Position numbers and translations under genes: made by a program | Shown: positions 33,292 to 42,360 of the stretch, piece after piece | Layout of the letters: each line of letters starts with the position of its first letter | Position numbering within the stretch: position 1 is the first letter of the stretch | DNA from: Chitinophaga lutea | GTDB taxonomy: Bacteria > Bacteroidota > Bacteroidia > Chitinophagales > Chitinophagaceae | Direction of reading: 5' to 3' | Assembly: GCF_003813775.1 (NCBI RefSeq) | Contig: NZ_RPDH01000002.1 | Location: 1,302,001 to 1,366,000, forward strand | Length of the DNA stretch: 64,000 nucleotides | Notes under the pieces: generated by a model | Seen by the model: only the letters and a program-made list of their open reading frames with translations | Told to the model about the DNA's origin: nothing | The model's database searches: none

Positions 33292-36200
33292 CTAGAACCC
33301 TATGTTCAGCCCTACGGAATACACTTTCTGCACTGGATAGCCATAGTTGCTTTCGTCGCTGGTTTCCGGATCGAAATAGTCCTTTACCGGCGAGAAAGTG
33401 AGCAGGTTGGTGCCATTCAGCGTAACCAGGCAGCTGTTCAGGAAAGCCAGTTGCCGCGGGAACTGCTTTTTGGCATCGAAGGCGATACGCAGGCTTTTCA
33501 GACGGAGGTAACGCGCATCATAGAGCCAAAAATCGGAAGCGGTGCCGCCCGGCGCATAGTTGTTATTCCCATTGCGGTCCGACGACAATGCCTGTCGCGG
33601 GAAACGGGCCTCCCTGTTGTCGGGCGTCCAGAAATCGCGCTGGAAGTCATATACCAGGAAGTTTGCGGAATACGCCGTGAGCGAGCCTTGCAGCCGCACA
33701 GTGCGGGTACCGGTGCCCTGCCACAACATCTCCACGCTGAACGCCTTCCAGGTCGCTGACATGTTCATCCCGAACGTGAGCGCGGGGAAACGCTGTTTGC
33801 CGATGCGGGTGGCGTCGTTGCCGTCAATCTTTCCGTCGCCGTTGGTATCCTCATAGCGGATGTCGCCAGGCGTCAGCTGTCCGCCGGGCGTATAGCGGGG
33901 ATGATTGATGATGTCGTCGACCGACTGGTAATACCCCTGGTTGTGAAGCCCGTTGCCCCAAACAAATGTAGCGTGGGTGCGGCGGTTCTTCGGGTTCTTG
34001 AGCGACACGCTGTCCTCACTGTCGTCACGCTCCCACAGTTCGTTGTACATCGTAAGGTTACCGCCTACCTGGTACTGGAAATCCTTGCCCGCCCTGTCGG
34101 CATAATTGAGCTGGAATTCCATACCATGGCGCCGGAAAGCGGAGTTGGACGATGCATAAGGAAGACCGGTGCCGAGTGGCGTGGTATACCGTGCCGCGGA
34201 ATTGATGATATAGCCGGTGGTCCGTTTGTAAAAATAATCCACGCTGCCGCTCAGGCGATTGCGCAGCAAAGCGAAGTCGAGGCCCGTGTTGTAATCGCGG
34301 GTGGAGTACCACGACAATACGAACCTGTCTACCAGGCTACCTTCCCTGAACCCGATCATCGGATTGCCGCCAACCACGTAGGCATTTTCTATGAGGGAGT
34401 AGCTATTCAGCAGGTAGGGGAAACGCACGGCATTACCGGCGGGATCCCGCACATCGTCATTGCCCACTGTAGCGATTGTATAGCGCAGCTTGAACTGGTC
34501 GAAGATTTTTTTGAAGGGGAAGAACTCTTCGTCACTGGCCACCCATCCGAGCGACAGCGAGGGGAAGAACCCCCATTTGCTGTTGCGTTCGCGGGGAAAG
34601 CGGTCTGAACCGTCGTAACGGAAGCTGCCCTCGATGATGTATCGCGCATCGTAGTCGTATTTCAGGCGGCCCACATATCCGCGACGCCCGCCTTCAGCGG
34701 CGCTGCCGCCATTGACGAGGCCATTGTTGCTGCCCGCGAAAAGCTGATCCACAGCGGAAGAGGGAAAATTGATACGCCTGGCCGACAATTGTTCCGCCAT
34801 ATCTTCGCTTTCCTCATACAGCGCCAGCACATTCACCGCATGTTTGCGGAAACTACGCTGGTACTCGATGCGTGCCTGCAGCGTGGTACTTTGCGAGCGA
34901 TCCGATATCTCGTCCAGGGAAGGCGGCGTGCGGTATTGTTCGATGCCCAGGTTGTCGAATTGTGGTGCGCGGGTATACCAACCTTTCCGGAAGCGGTCTT
35001 CTATTTTGTAATACCCCAGCACGCCGGCTTTGAGCCCCTTTACCCAGGGTACCTGCCAGTCGAGCGTCAGGTTGCCGTTCACGTTCCGGAACTCATCGCG
35101 GCGGTAACCCGAACGGGGATCGATGTCTACGAGCGGATGATCAACACCCGCTGCATAAGTCCCGTCTTTGTTATAAGCCATTTTAAACGGGGGACTGTTT
35201 TGCAGGTGGCTCCATATTTCGAAAGCGCTGGCACCGGGAAACCCGTTATTGGTGAGCGTAGCATACATGTTAGCGCTGGCGGTGATGCCCTGTTTGTCGA
35301 AGTGCTGGGTAACGCTGGCACGGGCGTTATACCGTTTGAAGCCGGTTACATCCGTTTTGTAGTTGCTATGTTGATTGAAATAGGCTAGAGAAAGAAAGTA
35401 TGTTGTTTTATCGGAGCCTCCGCTTACGTCGAGGCTGTATTTCGTTTGCGGCGTGTAATTGCGCAGGGTCATATCGTACCAGTCGTTATCCTGCCACACA
35501 TAGGGATCTTTTTTGTTCAGGATGGTATCGAGCCTGCCCGGGGAGTACACGGCCGGCTGATTATCCGCGGCCGCGGCTGCATTCTGCGCCAGCGCAAAGT
35601 TGTAGGCGTTGACGCGTTTCGGCAATACCGTCGGTTTCGAAAACTCGGTGAGCACCCCGAAGTTGATACTCACTTTTCCGGCGCGGCCGCGCTTGGTGGT
35701 AACGAGGATGATGCCGTTGGCGCCGCGTGCACCGTACACGGCCGTGGCACCACCGTCTTTCAAAATCGAAATGGCTTCGATATCTTGCGGCTGGAGGTTC
35801 TGGAAATCAAACCGCGACGATACCACGTTGTCGATTACGAACAACGGGCCGCCCCTGTCCGGGCCCGAACCGCCGCGAACGGCAATCCTTGCCGAGCCTA
35901 CGCCCGGTTCGCCGCCCGAGCTCATGGTGATCACACCCGGGGCGCGGCCGGCCAAAGCATCGGCCATATTGGAGAAAGGCAGCGTGGTCATCTTATCTGT
36001 TTTGATGGTCGACACCGCCGTTACCAGCTTGCGCCGGGTGTCGCTGCCGTAACCTACCACCACCACCTGTTCCAGTGCGCTGGCAGATACCTTCAGCCGC
36101 ACGTCCATGGGTGTGGCAGCGGCTGCCAGCTCCTGCGGTTCGTAACCGATCAGTGAGAAAATGAGTGTAGCCCCTTCCGGAACGTTCAGTTCGAAGGCGC

Positions 36201-36681
36201 CGGTTTCGGACGTGGTGGTGCCTCCCGGCCCGTTTTTCTGCCTGACGATTGCCCCTACCAGCGGGGCTCCCGACGTATCTTTCACCGTGCCCCTGACAAT
36301 AAGGTAGCGCATGGCGCCCGGCTCATGGGGACCAATTACCACCAGTTCCGGCGACTTCAGGGTAAAGGAAAGCGGGGTGCCTTCCAGCACGCGCGTCAAC
36401 ACTTCTTCCACTTTCGCGTTGTGCACGGAAAGGGTCACCTGCTTATCCGGCGGCAGGAGATCATCGTTGTAAATAAAACGGAAAGAGCTACGCTGTTCGA
36501 TCATTCGAAGCGCGTCCTTGAGGCTTGCCTGGTCGAAGCGCAGCGAGATTCTCCGTTGAGAGAACCCGGCCTGTAACTGAAGGCAGGCAAGCAGCAGCAG
36601 GAAAGTAATCTTCATAACTTTGATGCACTGGGTGATAGCAGGCCGGTACGGCAAGCCGCAGGTCCTGTGTGTTTTTTTCAT
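33292..36681 (-). CDS. SusC/RagA TonB-dependent transporter with STN domain, locus 3
   Basis: A 1129-residue transporter; the ATG at 36679-36681 is preceded by CCAAAGGT, matching the other susC starts. Domains in order: signal anchor (1-41), STN (about 45-115, RISLRFDQASLKDALRMIEQRSSFRFIY), carboxypeptidase-like sandwich (about 128-205), plug (EQVVVVGYGSDTRRKLVTAVS, IAVRGGSGPDRGGPLFVIDNVV, SILKDGGATAVYGARGANG) and barrel. The locus contains no hydrolase of its own; GH110 and the propeller protein just beyond the terminator are the natural partners. Confidence 0.95.
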   Translation of the reverse strand: MKKTHRTCGLPYRPAITQCIKVMKITFLLLLACLQLQAGFSQRRISLRFDQASLKDALRMIEQRSSFRFIYNDDLLPPDKQVTLSVHNAKVEEVLTRVLEGTPLSFTLKSPELVVIGPHEPGAMRYLIVRGTVKDTSGAPLVGAIVRQKNGPGGTTTSETGAFELNVPEGATLIFSLIGYEPQELAAAATPMDVRLKVSASALEQVVVVGYGSDTRRKLVTAVSTIKTDKMTTLPFSNMADALAGRAPGVITMSSGGEPGVGSARIAVRGGSGPDRGGPLFVIDNVVSSRFDFQNLQPQDIEAISILKDGGATAVYGARGANGIILVTTKRGRAGKVSINFGVLTEFSKPTVLPKRVNAYNFALAQNAAAAADNQPAVYSPGRLDTILNKKDPYVWQDNDWYDMTLRNYTPQTKYSLDVSGGSDKTTYFLSLAYFNQHSNYKTDVTGFKRYNARASVTQHFDKQGITASANMYATLTNNGFPGASAFEIWSHLQNSPPFKMAYNKDGTYAAGVDHPLVDIDPRSGYRRDEFRNVNGNLTLDWQVPWVKGLKAGVLGYYKIEDRFRKGWYTRAPQFDNLGIEQYRTPPSLDEISDRSQSTTLQARIEYQRSFRKHAVNVLALYEESEDMAEQLSARRINFPSSAVDQLFAGSNNGLVNGGSAAEGGRRGYVGRLKYDYDARYIIEGSFRYDGSDRFPRERNSKWGFFPSLSLGWVASDEEFFPFKKIFDQFKLRYTIATVGNDDVRDPAGNAVRFPYLLNSYSLIENAYVVGGNPMIGFREGSLVDRFVLSWYSTRDYNTGLDFALLRNRLSGSVDYFYKRTTGYIINSAARYTTPLGTGLPYASSNSAFRRHGMEFQLNYADRAGKDFQYQVGGNLTMYNELWERDDSEDSVSLKNPKNRRTHATFVWGNGLHNQGYYQSVDDIINHPRYTPGGQLTPGDIRYEDTNGDGKIDGNDATRIGKQRFPALTFGMNMSATWKAFSVEMLWQGTGTRTVRLQGSLTAYSANFLVYDFQRDFWTPDNREARFPRQALSSDRNGNNNYAPGGTASDFWLYDARYLRLKSLRIAFDAKKQFPRQLAFLNSCLVTLNGTNLLTFSPVKDYFDPETSDESNYGYPVQKVYSVGLNIGF

Positions 36682-36694
36682 ACCTTTGGTTGAG

Positions 36695-36787
36695 ATGGTT
36701 TGACAATAGATGCCCCTTCCCTTTGCAAAACGAAGGGCATCTGTACTGAAAACTTTCTTCAGGGGGATGTGTCAGCATTCCCCTTTT
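36695..36787 (+). ncRNA. Candidate cis-antisense RNA over the susC leader, locus 3
   Basis: TACCTTTG (36681-36688) on the plus strand overlaps the susC start codon; no good upstream box is seen. A strong hairpin follows, AGATGCCC (36708-36715) with GGGCATCT (36735-36742), extended by TTC/GAA. Then AGGGGGATG (36761-36769) pairs with CATTCCCCT (36776-36784) around TGTCAG, followed by T residues to 36787. The 3' hairpin is close in sequence to that of locus 1, and the 5' segment (GGTTGAGATGGTTTGACAAT) aligns with it too, so the two look like one family. Implied length about 93 bases. A conserved mRNA leader is the alternative. Confidence 0.45.
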
Positions 36788-36853
36788 GTTTGACGGCAGG
36801 GCGTTAGGTGGAATTGTTCTTCATAACAGAAGTGAGTTTGGTTGATTGCGTAT

Positions 36854-37915
36854 CTAATGTACCTCGTTGATGTTCACTGTTCTTTGCATCGAGTCGTATG
36901 TATAGTCAAAACGATGGCCGGATGCAGCTTTCAGCGCATCCAGCACGTCTTCCAGCTTTTCGCTTTTTATGGTGGCGGTAAATTCCAGTTTCGCTGCCGC
37001 ATCATCCGCGAAGCGAATGTCTACATTATACCACCTTTCCAGCCGGGCAGCAAGGCTGGGAAAAGGTTCGCGGTCGCAGCAAAGGGTATTGTCTTTCCAG
37101 GCGATTTCCGGGATGAGGCCGTCTTTACCTTTCTGAAACCGCAGCGCTTCGATGGCCACCGATTCCGATAGCGCTTTGCCCTTGGCTCCGGGGCGCGTAA
37201 TCAGCAGTTTCTCCATGGGCTTCAGCAACACGGTTTCCGTTTTTCCGCCGCTCGGGTAGGCCACCTGTACGCTTCCTTTCAGTAAGGCCGTTTCTACTGA
37301 GGGCTCGCCATCATAGGCCTTTAAATTGAAGGCCGTTCCCAACACTTTCACTTCCACCCCGGCAGCCGTTATCACAAAGGGGGTCTCGGCCTGTGTAGCC
37401 ACATCGAAGTAAGCCTCCCCATTGAGGCGGATGCGGCGGTTATCGCGCCCGAAACCATCGTCGTACGCCAGTTTGCTGCCGGCATTGAGCCAGACCAGCG
37501 AGCCGTCAGGCAGGGTAATACGTGATTTGATGCCTGGTTTCGCGGTAATTTCATGCAATTCATGCTCCGGTGCGCCGGTAAAAAACAGGTAACAGGCACC
37601 GGCAATACAGGCAGCCGCCACCATGGTTATCCATGCCACAGTTTTTCCCCGCCGGGCATGCATAGGCGGCAGGACCGGCTCGGGGCTTTCACCCGCGTCA
37701 CCCGCCAGCTTTCCCCGCAGCAATTCCAGTTTGCGGGCCTTCTCCTGTTCCGGTATGGATGGGCGGCTGACGGGCCAGTTCTTCGACAACAGCGAAAGAG
37801 CCGGGTCTTCTTCCGCGTCCGGCACGCGCATGGCGGCCAGTTCCTTTAATTCTGCCTCCGTGATTTCCCCGCTCAGTTGGCGGCCAATCAGGATCCAGTA
37901 TCGATCATCAGACAT
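36854..37915 (-). CDS. FecR-type anti-sigma factor, locus 3
   Basis: Start placed at the ATG at 37913-37915 (MSDDRYWILIGRQLSGEIT), the usual FecR N-terminus; ATGs at 37927 and 37936 are possible. About 353 residues: cytoplasmic sigma-binding part, membrane helix near 98-116 (AWITMVAAACIAGACYLFF), periplasmic FecR domain (KSRITLPDGSLVWLNAGSKLAY, GEAYFDVATQAETPFVITA, VLGTAFNLKAYDG) and C-terminal STN-contact region (LEFTATIKSEKLEDVLDALKAASG). It lies 71 bases after the sigma gene. Confidence 0.92.
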   Translation of the reverse strand: MSDDRYWILIGRQLSGEITEAELKELAAMRVPDAEEDPALSLLSKNWPVSRPSIPEQEKARKLELLRGKLAGDAGESPEPVLPPMHARRGKTVAWITMVAAACIAGACYLFFTGAPEHELHEITAKPGIKSRITLPDGSLVWLNAGSKLAYDDGFGRDNRRIRLNGEAYFDVATQAETPFVITAAGVEVKVLGTAFNLKAYDGEPSVETALLKGSVQVAYPSGGKTETVLLKPMEKLLITRPGAKGKALSESVAIEALRFQKGKDGLIPEIAWKDNTLCCDREPFPSLAARLERWYNVDIRFADDAAAKLEFTATIKSEKLEDVLDALKAASGHRFDYTYDSMQRTVNINEVH

Positions 37916-37986
37916 GAAGACATGCATTGGATTCACCTATAAGACAAATCCGGGGGGAGTAATCACCTAAAACGAATTAAAAAAAA

Positions 37987-38544
37987 TCAGGGGTAGCGCA
38001 CGAGGTAGGGAGCAATGGCCGCGTGGATGCGCTTCAGCGCAATGGCCACCTGGCTGTCGATGGTGCGAACGGAAATGTTTAGGATGGACGCGATTTCTTT
38101 GTACCGCAGGCCCTCTTCGCGGGCGAGCCGGAAAATCATGCGGCATTTGGGCGGCAGCGCTTCTACCGCACGGGCCGCGGCGTCGTGCAGTTCCCGCGAA
38201 ATGTACTGCTGCTCGGGATTGGATGTATCGAAGTAAGATTCGAGGGGTACGTCCAGCTGGTCGAATGGAAAAAACATCCGTTTCTGATGGTGCTGGATAT
38301 AGTTGAGGGAAGCATTTCGGATGCAGGAATACAGGTATACCCGCAGGTTGTCGATTGCCTGCAGCGTACTCCTTTTTTTCCAGAGCGTTACAAAGGTGTC
38401 TGCCACGATATCTTCGGCCAGCGAATGGTCCATGAGAAAAGAAGTCGCAAACCGGGTCAGCTCCGGCGAAAAATGAAGATACAGCTGCTCGAATGAAGCA
38501 GCGTCGTCATGCAATGCAATTTTTTCCTGCCAGGCGCTGATCAC
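37987..38544 (-). CDS. ECF RNA polymerase sigma-70 factor, locus 3
   Basis: A 185-residue ECF sigma factor. Region 2 is at about 15-85 (ASFEQLYLHFSPELTRFATSFL, EDIVADTFVTLWKKRSTLQ), and region 4 at about 120-175 (ALPPKCRMIFRLAREEGLRYKEIASILNISVRTIDSQVAIAL). It heads the locus 3 operon. The 244-base gap upstream is shared with the divergent WG-repeat gene. Confidence 0.94.
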   Translation of the reverse strand: MISAWQEKIALHDDAASFEQLYLHFSPELTRFATSFLMDHSLAEDIVADTFVTLWKKRSTLQAIDNLRVYLYSCIRNASLNYIQHHQKRMFFPFDQLDVPLESYFDTSNPEQQYISRELHDAAARAVEALPPKCRMIFRLAREEGLRYKEIASILNISVRTIDSQVAIALKRIHAAIAPYLVRYP

Positions 38545-38788
38545 TTTCTAACAATTATATGGTGTGCAATGCGAAATATGATATCGAATTAAGACGTGGC
38601 CAATACAACGAATACATCAGAAGAGGATGAACGGTCGGAGTTAAAGGTAACGACCCGCCAAACAGGAAATTCACACAGAATTAGCAATTTCTTACGGTAT
38701 TTTAACAAACCCGTTCGGAGGAAGCCCCGGTACCTCCCTTTCACAATCACACATTTTCGTATACTTGCACCCTTAACCCGGAAACCAT

Positions 38789-41140
38789 ATGTCGCACAGA
38801 ATATATCTCTACAATATAAGCGGCCTGCCTGCCGCCAGTGAAGAAAGACCGGCCCCCACCGGCATCGATGCCATCCTCGCCTCCTATGGCACTAATGGCG
38901 ACGGCGTGTTGATGCTCACCGAGTGGGGCTACGAACTCCCTCTGCTGTTGCAACCGCTGCTGGCCGGCGACATCACCATACTGCCACCTTTGTACAACGG
39001 CACCGAAGGCGGGCTGTATGCCCCTGCCTCCGCGGGCATAACCGCCATCCGTGCGTTGTATGACTTCATCGACAGACACAAAAAGCACCTCATCAAAAAC
39101 CAGCCGGCCTTTGAGCACGCGAAAGACCAGCTGTTGCAGTTCCTGGACAACAAAGCGGTGTTTCCATATTTCCATCTCGACGCCTGGGATGTTTTTAACG
39201 TGATGGACGATGGCAGCGAAGGCAACCACGCCGCACAGGCCCGCGTATTGGCGGAAAGCATCAAAGCTAATAATGCCGCTATCACCGCGGCTATTGCAGC
39301 GGATGATCCTGCCCTGCTCGACGCCTGCCCCTATTTTGCTTCAGGAGACGCCTTTTTCCGGAACTTCCGGGAACTGCTCAACGAAGAAACCTACAATTAC
39401 GGCTGGGCCGTGATCGACAGCTTTGAGCCCGAAACGTCCAACGAGCCGGAAGTGTTCCGGGACGGCGACCGCTATGGCCTGAAAGACGTAATGGGACAGG
39501 AAATTCTGCCAGCTGTCTACGAAGATGCATATGTACTCACCGGTAATCAGATCGCCGTAATGCAGCAGGGATCATGGGGCATCATCGACTTCAAAGGCAA
39601 CACCCTTGTTGATTTCCGTGCGGCGCAGGACGTTGCGGTGGATTATAGCGGTCACTACGCGCACTATATTTTTTACGGAGCCGATGGGCGCAACCAGTAT
39701 TTCACACACCGGTTCCGGCCGCTGGCGGAGGGCCGCGCCATCAGCATCGACATGTTCGGCGAGTACTACATTCTGAAACAGGGCAACCGGGTGGGCCTGA
39801 AGGACGCTGACGGGAACGAAGTGCTGCCTGCAGACTACAAAAACATCCGCGCTGAATATACACTCAACGGCCTCATCGCCGAAGACGGCAATGGCAAAGG
39901 ACTGTACGTGCCACAAAAAGGCTGGGTGCTCCCCTGCATTTACCAGGCGCTGCATCCATTAAAAGACGTGGGTGACAGCAATGGCGAGGTCTTCGTGGTG
40001 GTGATGCAGAACAAACGCACCGGCCTGTTCACCGCAGGCAGTAAACCGGGATGGGTCCTACCCATGGAATACGACGGGGTAAAATGGATCAAAAAAGATA
40101 TTTTCGGCTACCAGCAAAACAAACATTGGGGCTTGGCCGGCATTGCCGGGAACATCATCACCAGCCCCATCTACAAAAGCCTCAGTGGCAAGGGCGGCGA
40201 GCTGGCATATGGCACAGCTCTGGGTTTCCACGATGCGGGCATCGATGTGATCAGCCGCAACGGCGACACACGTCCCATCAACGTAAACGAAGCCAAAAAA
40301 GAACTGCGCGACGCAAAATATTACTTCAGTAAAGCGGAAACAGCACAGCTCGAACAGATCGCCGCGCCACAAAAGCTTGCGGAAAGCTGGTACCAAAAAG
40401 GAGAAGACGCGCTCGGGAAAGAGCAGTTTGCGAAAGCGCTGGAACATTACGGGAAAGCGGCGGAACTGGGGCATAGCGGGGCGATGACTGATATCGGGTT
40501 CATTTATGAAACGGCTGACGACTTCATCAATTACCAACTCGCCTTTGATTGGTACAGCAAAGCCGCGTTACTGGAGAACCAGTACGGCATGAACAACCTC
40601 GCCCTCTCCTACCTCTACGGCCGCGGCACGGAGCAGGATACCGCCATGGCGATTCACTGGCTGGAAAAAGCCGCAGCAGCGGGCCACGCCGGGGCGCTCA
40701 CCTCCCTGGGAGAGATCTATTTCCAACCGGAATACAATCACGTGGACCTCGACAAAGCCCTGCAATATTATTGGGATGCTTATAAAGCGAACGAAGACGT
40801 ATCCCTGTTCATCGGCAACATTCACGAAAAGAAAGGCGATCATACCAACGCGGTGTTTTACTACAAGGAAGCAGCGCAAAAAGGCAGCGCCTTCGCCAAA
40901 TGGCGGCTGGGTTGTTTTTATACAGACGGCACGGGTGTAGCTTCCGACCTCAACGTAGCCATGAATTACTACCTCGAAGCGGTAGACGAACAACCGGAGG
41001 TACACGTAGACCTTGCCATTCTCTACATGAGCAGCACATTTTACGACCCGGCCAAAGCCCGTGCTCACATCGATGCTGCCGAAGCCGCAGGTGTGCCCTA
41101 CGCCGACGAATACCGCGAAAAATTTCGCAACCGCTGGTAG
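38789..41140 (+). CDS. WG-repeat and Sel1-repeat protein
   Basis: A 783-residue soluble protein without signal peptide. The N-terminal 220 residues form an unassigned domain beginning MSHRIYLYNISG. WG (KWG) repeats run from about 225 to 465 (YGLKDVMGQEILPAVYEDA, SWGIIDFKGNTLVDF, VGLKDADGNEVLPADYKNI, HWGLAGIAGNIITSPIYKSL). Sel1/TPR-like repeats run from about 530 to 770 (YGKAAELGHSGAMTDIGFIYE, WLEKAAAAGHAGALTSLGEIYF, YKEAAQKGSAFAKWRLGCFY). Both repeat types mediate protein contacts, and a scaffold role is likely. TATACTTG at 38760-38767 may be its promoter box. It stands alone on the plus strand. Confidence 0.8.
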   Translation: MSHRIYLYNISGLPAASEERPAPTGIDAILASYGTNGDGVLMLTEWGYELPLLLQPLLAGDITILPPLYNGTEGGLYAPASAGITAIRALYDFIDRHKKHLIKNQPAFEHAKDQLLQFLDNKAVFPYFHLDAWDVFNVMDDGSEGNHAAQARVLAESIKANNAAITAAIAADDPALLDACPYFASGDAFFRNFRELLNEETYNYGWAVIDSFEPETSNEPEVFRDGDRYGLKDVMGQEILPAVYEDAYVLTGNQIAVMQQGSWGIIDFKGNTLVDFRAAQDVAVDYSGHYAHYIFYGADGRNQYFTHRFRPLAEGRAISIDMFGEYYILKQGNRVGLKDADGNEVLPADYKNIRAEYTLNGLIAEDGNGKGLYVPQKGWVLPCIYQALHPLKDVGDSNGEVFVVVMQNKRTGLFTAGSKPGWVLPMEYDGVKWIKKDIFGYQQNKHWGLAGIAGNIITSPIYKSLSGKGGELAYGTALGFHDAGIDVISRNGDTRPINVNEAKKELRDAKYYFSKAETAQLEQIAAPQKLAESWYQKGEDALGKEQFAKALEHYGKAAELGHSGAMTDIGFIYETADDFINYQLAFDWYSKAALLENQYGMNNLALSYLYGRGTEQDTAMAIHWLEKAAAAGHAGALTSLGEIYFQPEYNHVDLDKALQYYWDAYKANEDVSLFIGNIHEKKGDHTNAVFYYKEAAQKGSAFAKWRLGCFYTDGTGVASDLNVAMNYYLEAVDEQPEVHVDLAILYMSSTFYDPAKARAHIDAAEAAGVPYADEYREKFRNRW

Positions 41141-41143
41141 AAA

Positions 41144-41314
41144 TTACCGGTTAAATGTTTTCAGCACAAAGCCCACCGTATCTGCCTTCGATTCGGCAAG
41201 TCGTTTGTTGAACGCTGCCACCGTTTTGCGGAAGAGCGTTTCGGTTATGCCATCCGATTCGCGGCCGGTAAGGTACAATTTGAAAGTATTGTGATGACGC
41301 ATCTGCACGAGCAT
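41144..41314 (-). CDS. Possible 56-residue small protein
   Basis: A short frame starting at the ATG at 41312-41314 (MLVQMRHHNTFKLYLTG) and ending KTFNR. It fills the gap between the AraC gene, 57 bases upstream, and the convergent WG-repeat gene, whose stop codon is 4 bases away. Codon use and the mixed basic/amphipathic composition look protein-like (ITETLFRKTVAAFNKRLAES). No family is recognised. It could be an unannotated small protein or chance. Confidence 0.4.
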   Translation of the reverse strand: MLVQMRHHNTFKLYLTGRESDGITETLFRKTVAAFNKRLAESKADTVGFVLKTFNR

Positions 41315-41370
41315 GACGCGATGCGACGGCCCGCTGATGAAGCCGGTTATACCGCAACACCTGCACCAGC

Positions 41371-42255
41371 CTAAAACCCGTTCACCGCATTATACTGCGC
41401 GATGTACTCCCTTGGGGAATGCCCTTTGATGCTTTTGAAAACCCGGTTAAAATTGGTGATACTGTTGAAGCCCGCATTGTAGGCCGCGTCGGCGATACCG
41501 TCGGGTTTCCCGGGCCGGGTGAGGTTTTTACACGCTTCGTTGATCCGCACCTCGTTCAGGAAGTTCACGAACTTGCGGCCGGTATGCCTTTTGAAATACC
41601 GGCAGAAGGCCGGCGGCGTCATATATGCCACGGCCGCCACTTCCTCCAGCGATACAGGCGTGTTGTAGCGTTGCATGATAAAACTCAATATCCTGCTCAG
41701 CCGTATGCCTTCGCTTTCCGACATTTCCGCCGAATAATCCACCGGGCATAACGGAACGGAGCCTTTGAGGGAATGCAGCGTGGTAAGCAGCTCAAGAAAG
41801 CGCTGAAGCGCCTCGAGCCCTGATGCTGCATGTACTGCGTGAATGCCGGCGGCCACCACTGTGTTGTGGGCAGCAGCCACTTTGAACCCGTGTTTGCCCG
41901 CCTGCAGGAAGGCTTTAACCGCCTTCATCTCGGGCAGATTGAATAATCCGCCCATGGTGCCATTGATATTGAAATAAAGTGATGTGGCTTTGATGGTATG
42001 CGTGCTGCCCGGTGCAAAATACTCCGGGTTGCTTTTGAAAAGGTGCGGCAGGTTACCGCCAATCAGGAAGATGTCGCCCGGCCGGAAGGCATGCATGTTG
42101 TTCCCAGCAATGAGGATGCCCGCTCCCTTTTCCACGAGGGTGAGCTGACACTCGTCGTGACGGTGCAGGAACTGGTAAAAGTGCGGCTGCTCGATCTGTT
42201 CGGCAATCACACTTTTATCGTCAGGATATAAAATGGTAAACGGCAGTACTTTCAT
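41371..42255 (-). CDS. AraC-family regulator, probably of hydroxyproline catabolism
   Basis: Start placed at the ATG at 42253-42255 (MKVLPFTILYPDDKS); the frame is open to 42309 without a better start. About 294 residues: N-terminal cupin sensor domain (HRHDECQLTLVEKGAGILIAG, FRPGDIFLIGGNLPHLF) and C-terminal double helix-turn-helix (VSLEEVAAVAYMTPPAFCRYFKRHTGRKF, GIADAAYNAGFNSITNFNRVFKSIKGHSPREY). It lies downstream of the hydroxyproline operon on the same strand with its own 105-base promoter gap. That gap contains three GGYNAAAA elements also found upstream of the operon, so autoregulation and control of the operon are likely. Confidence 0.9.
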   Translation of the reverse strand: MKVLPFTILYPDDKSVIAEQIEQPHFYQFLHRHDECQLTLVEKGAGILIAGNNMHAFRPGDIFLIGGNLPHLFKSNPEYFAPGSTHTIKATSLYFNINGTMGGLFNLPEMKAVKAFLQAGKHGFKVAAAHNTVVAAGIHAVHAASGLEALQRFLELLTTLHSLKGSVPLCPVDYSAEMSESEGIRLSRILSFIMQRYNTPVSLEEVAAVAYMTPPAFCRYFKRHTGRKFVNFLNEVRINEACKNLTRPGKPDGIADAAYNAGFNSITNFNRVFKSIKGHSPREYIAQYNAVNGF

Positions 42256-42319
42256 AAGCAGCGTTACGTAGCTACAATTTACACATTTTATCCTGAAACA
42301 ACCCAACAAGCACCTATCC

Positions 42320-42348
42320 GGTTAAAATCCGGCAAAAACCGGTCAAAA
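42320..42348. promoter_or_regulatory. Candidate AraC operator upstream of its own gene
   Basis: GGTTAAAA (42320), GGCAAAAA (42331) and GGTCAAAA (42341) are spaced 10-11 bases apart, one helical turn, 65-93 bases upstream of the regulator start. The last two recur upstream of the hydroxyproline operon. Confidence 0.45.
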
Positions 42349-42360
42349 TATGGCCGGCCG

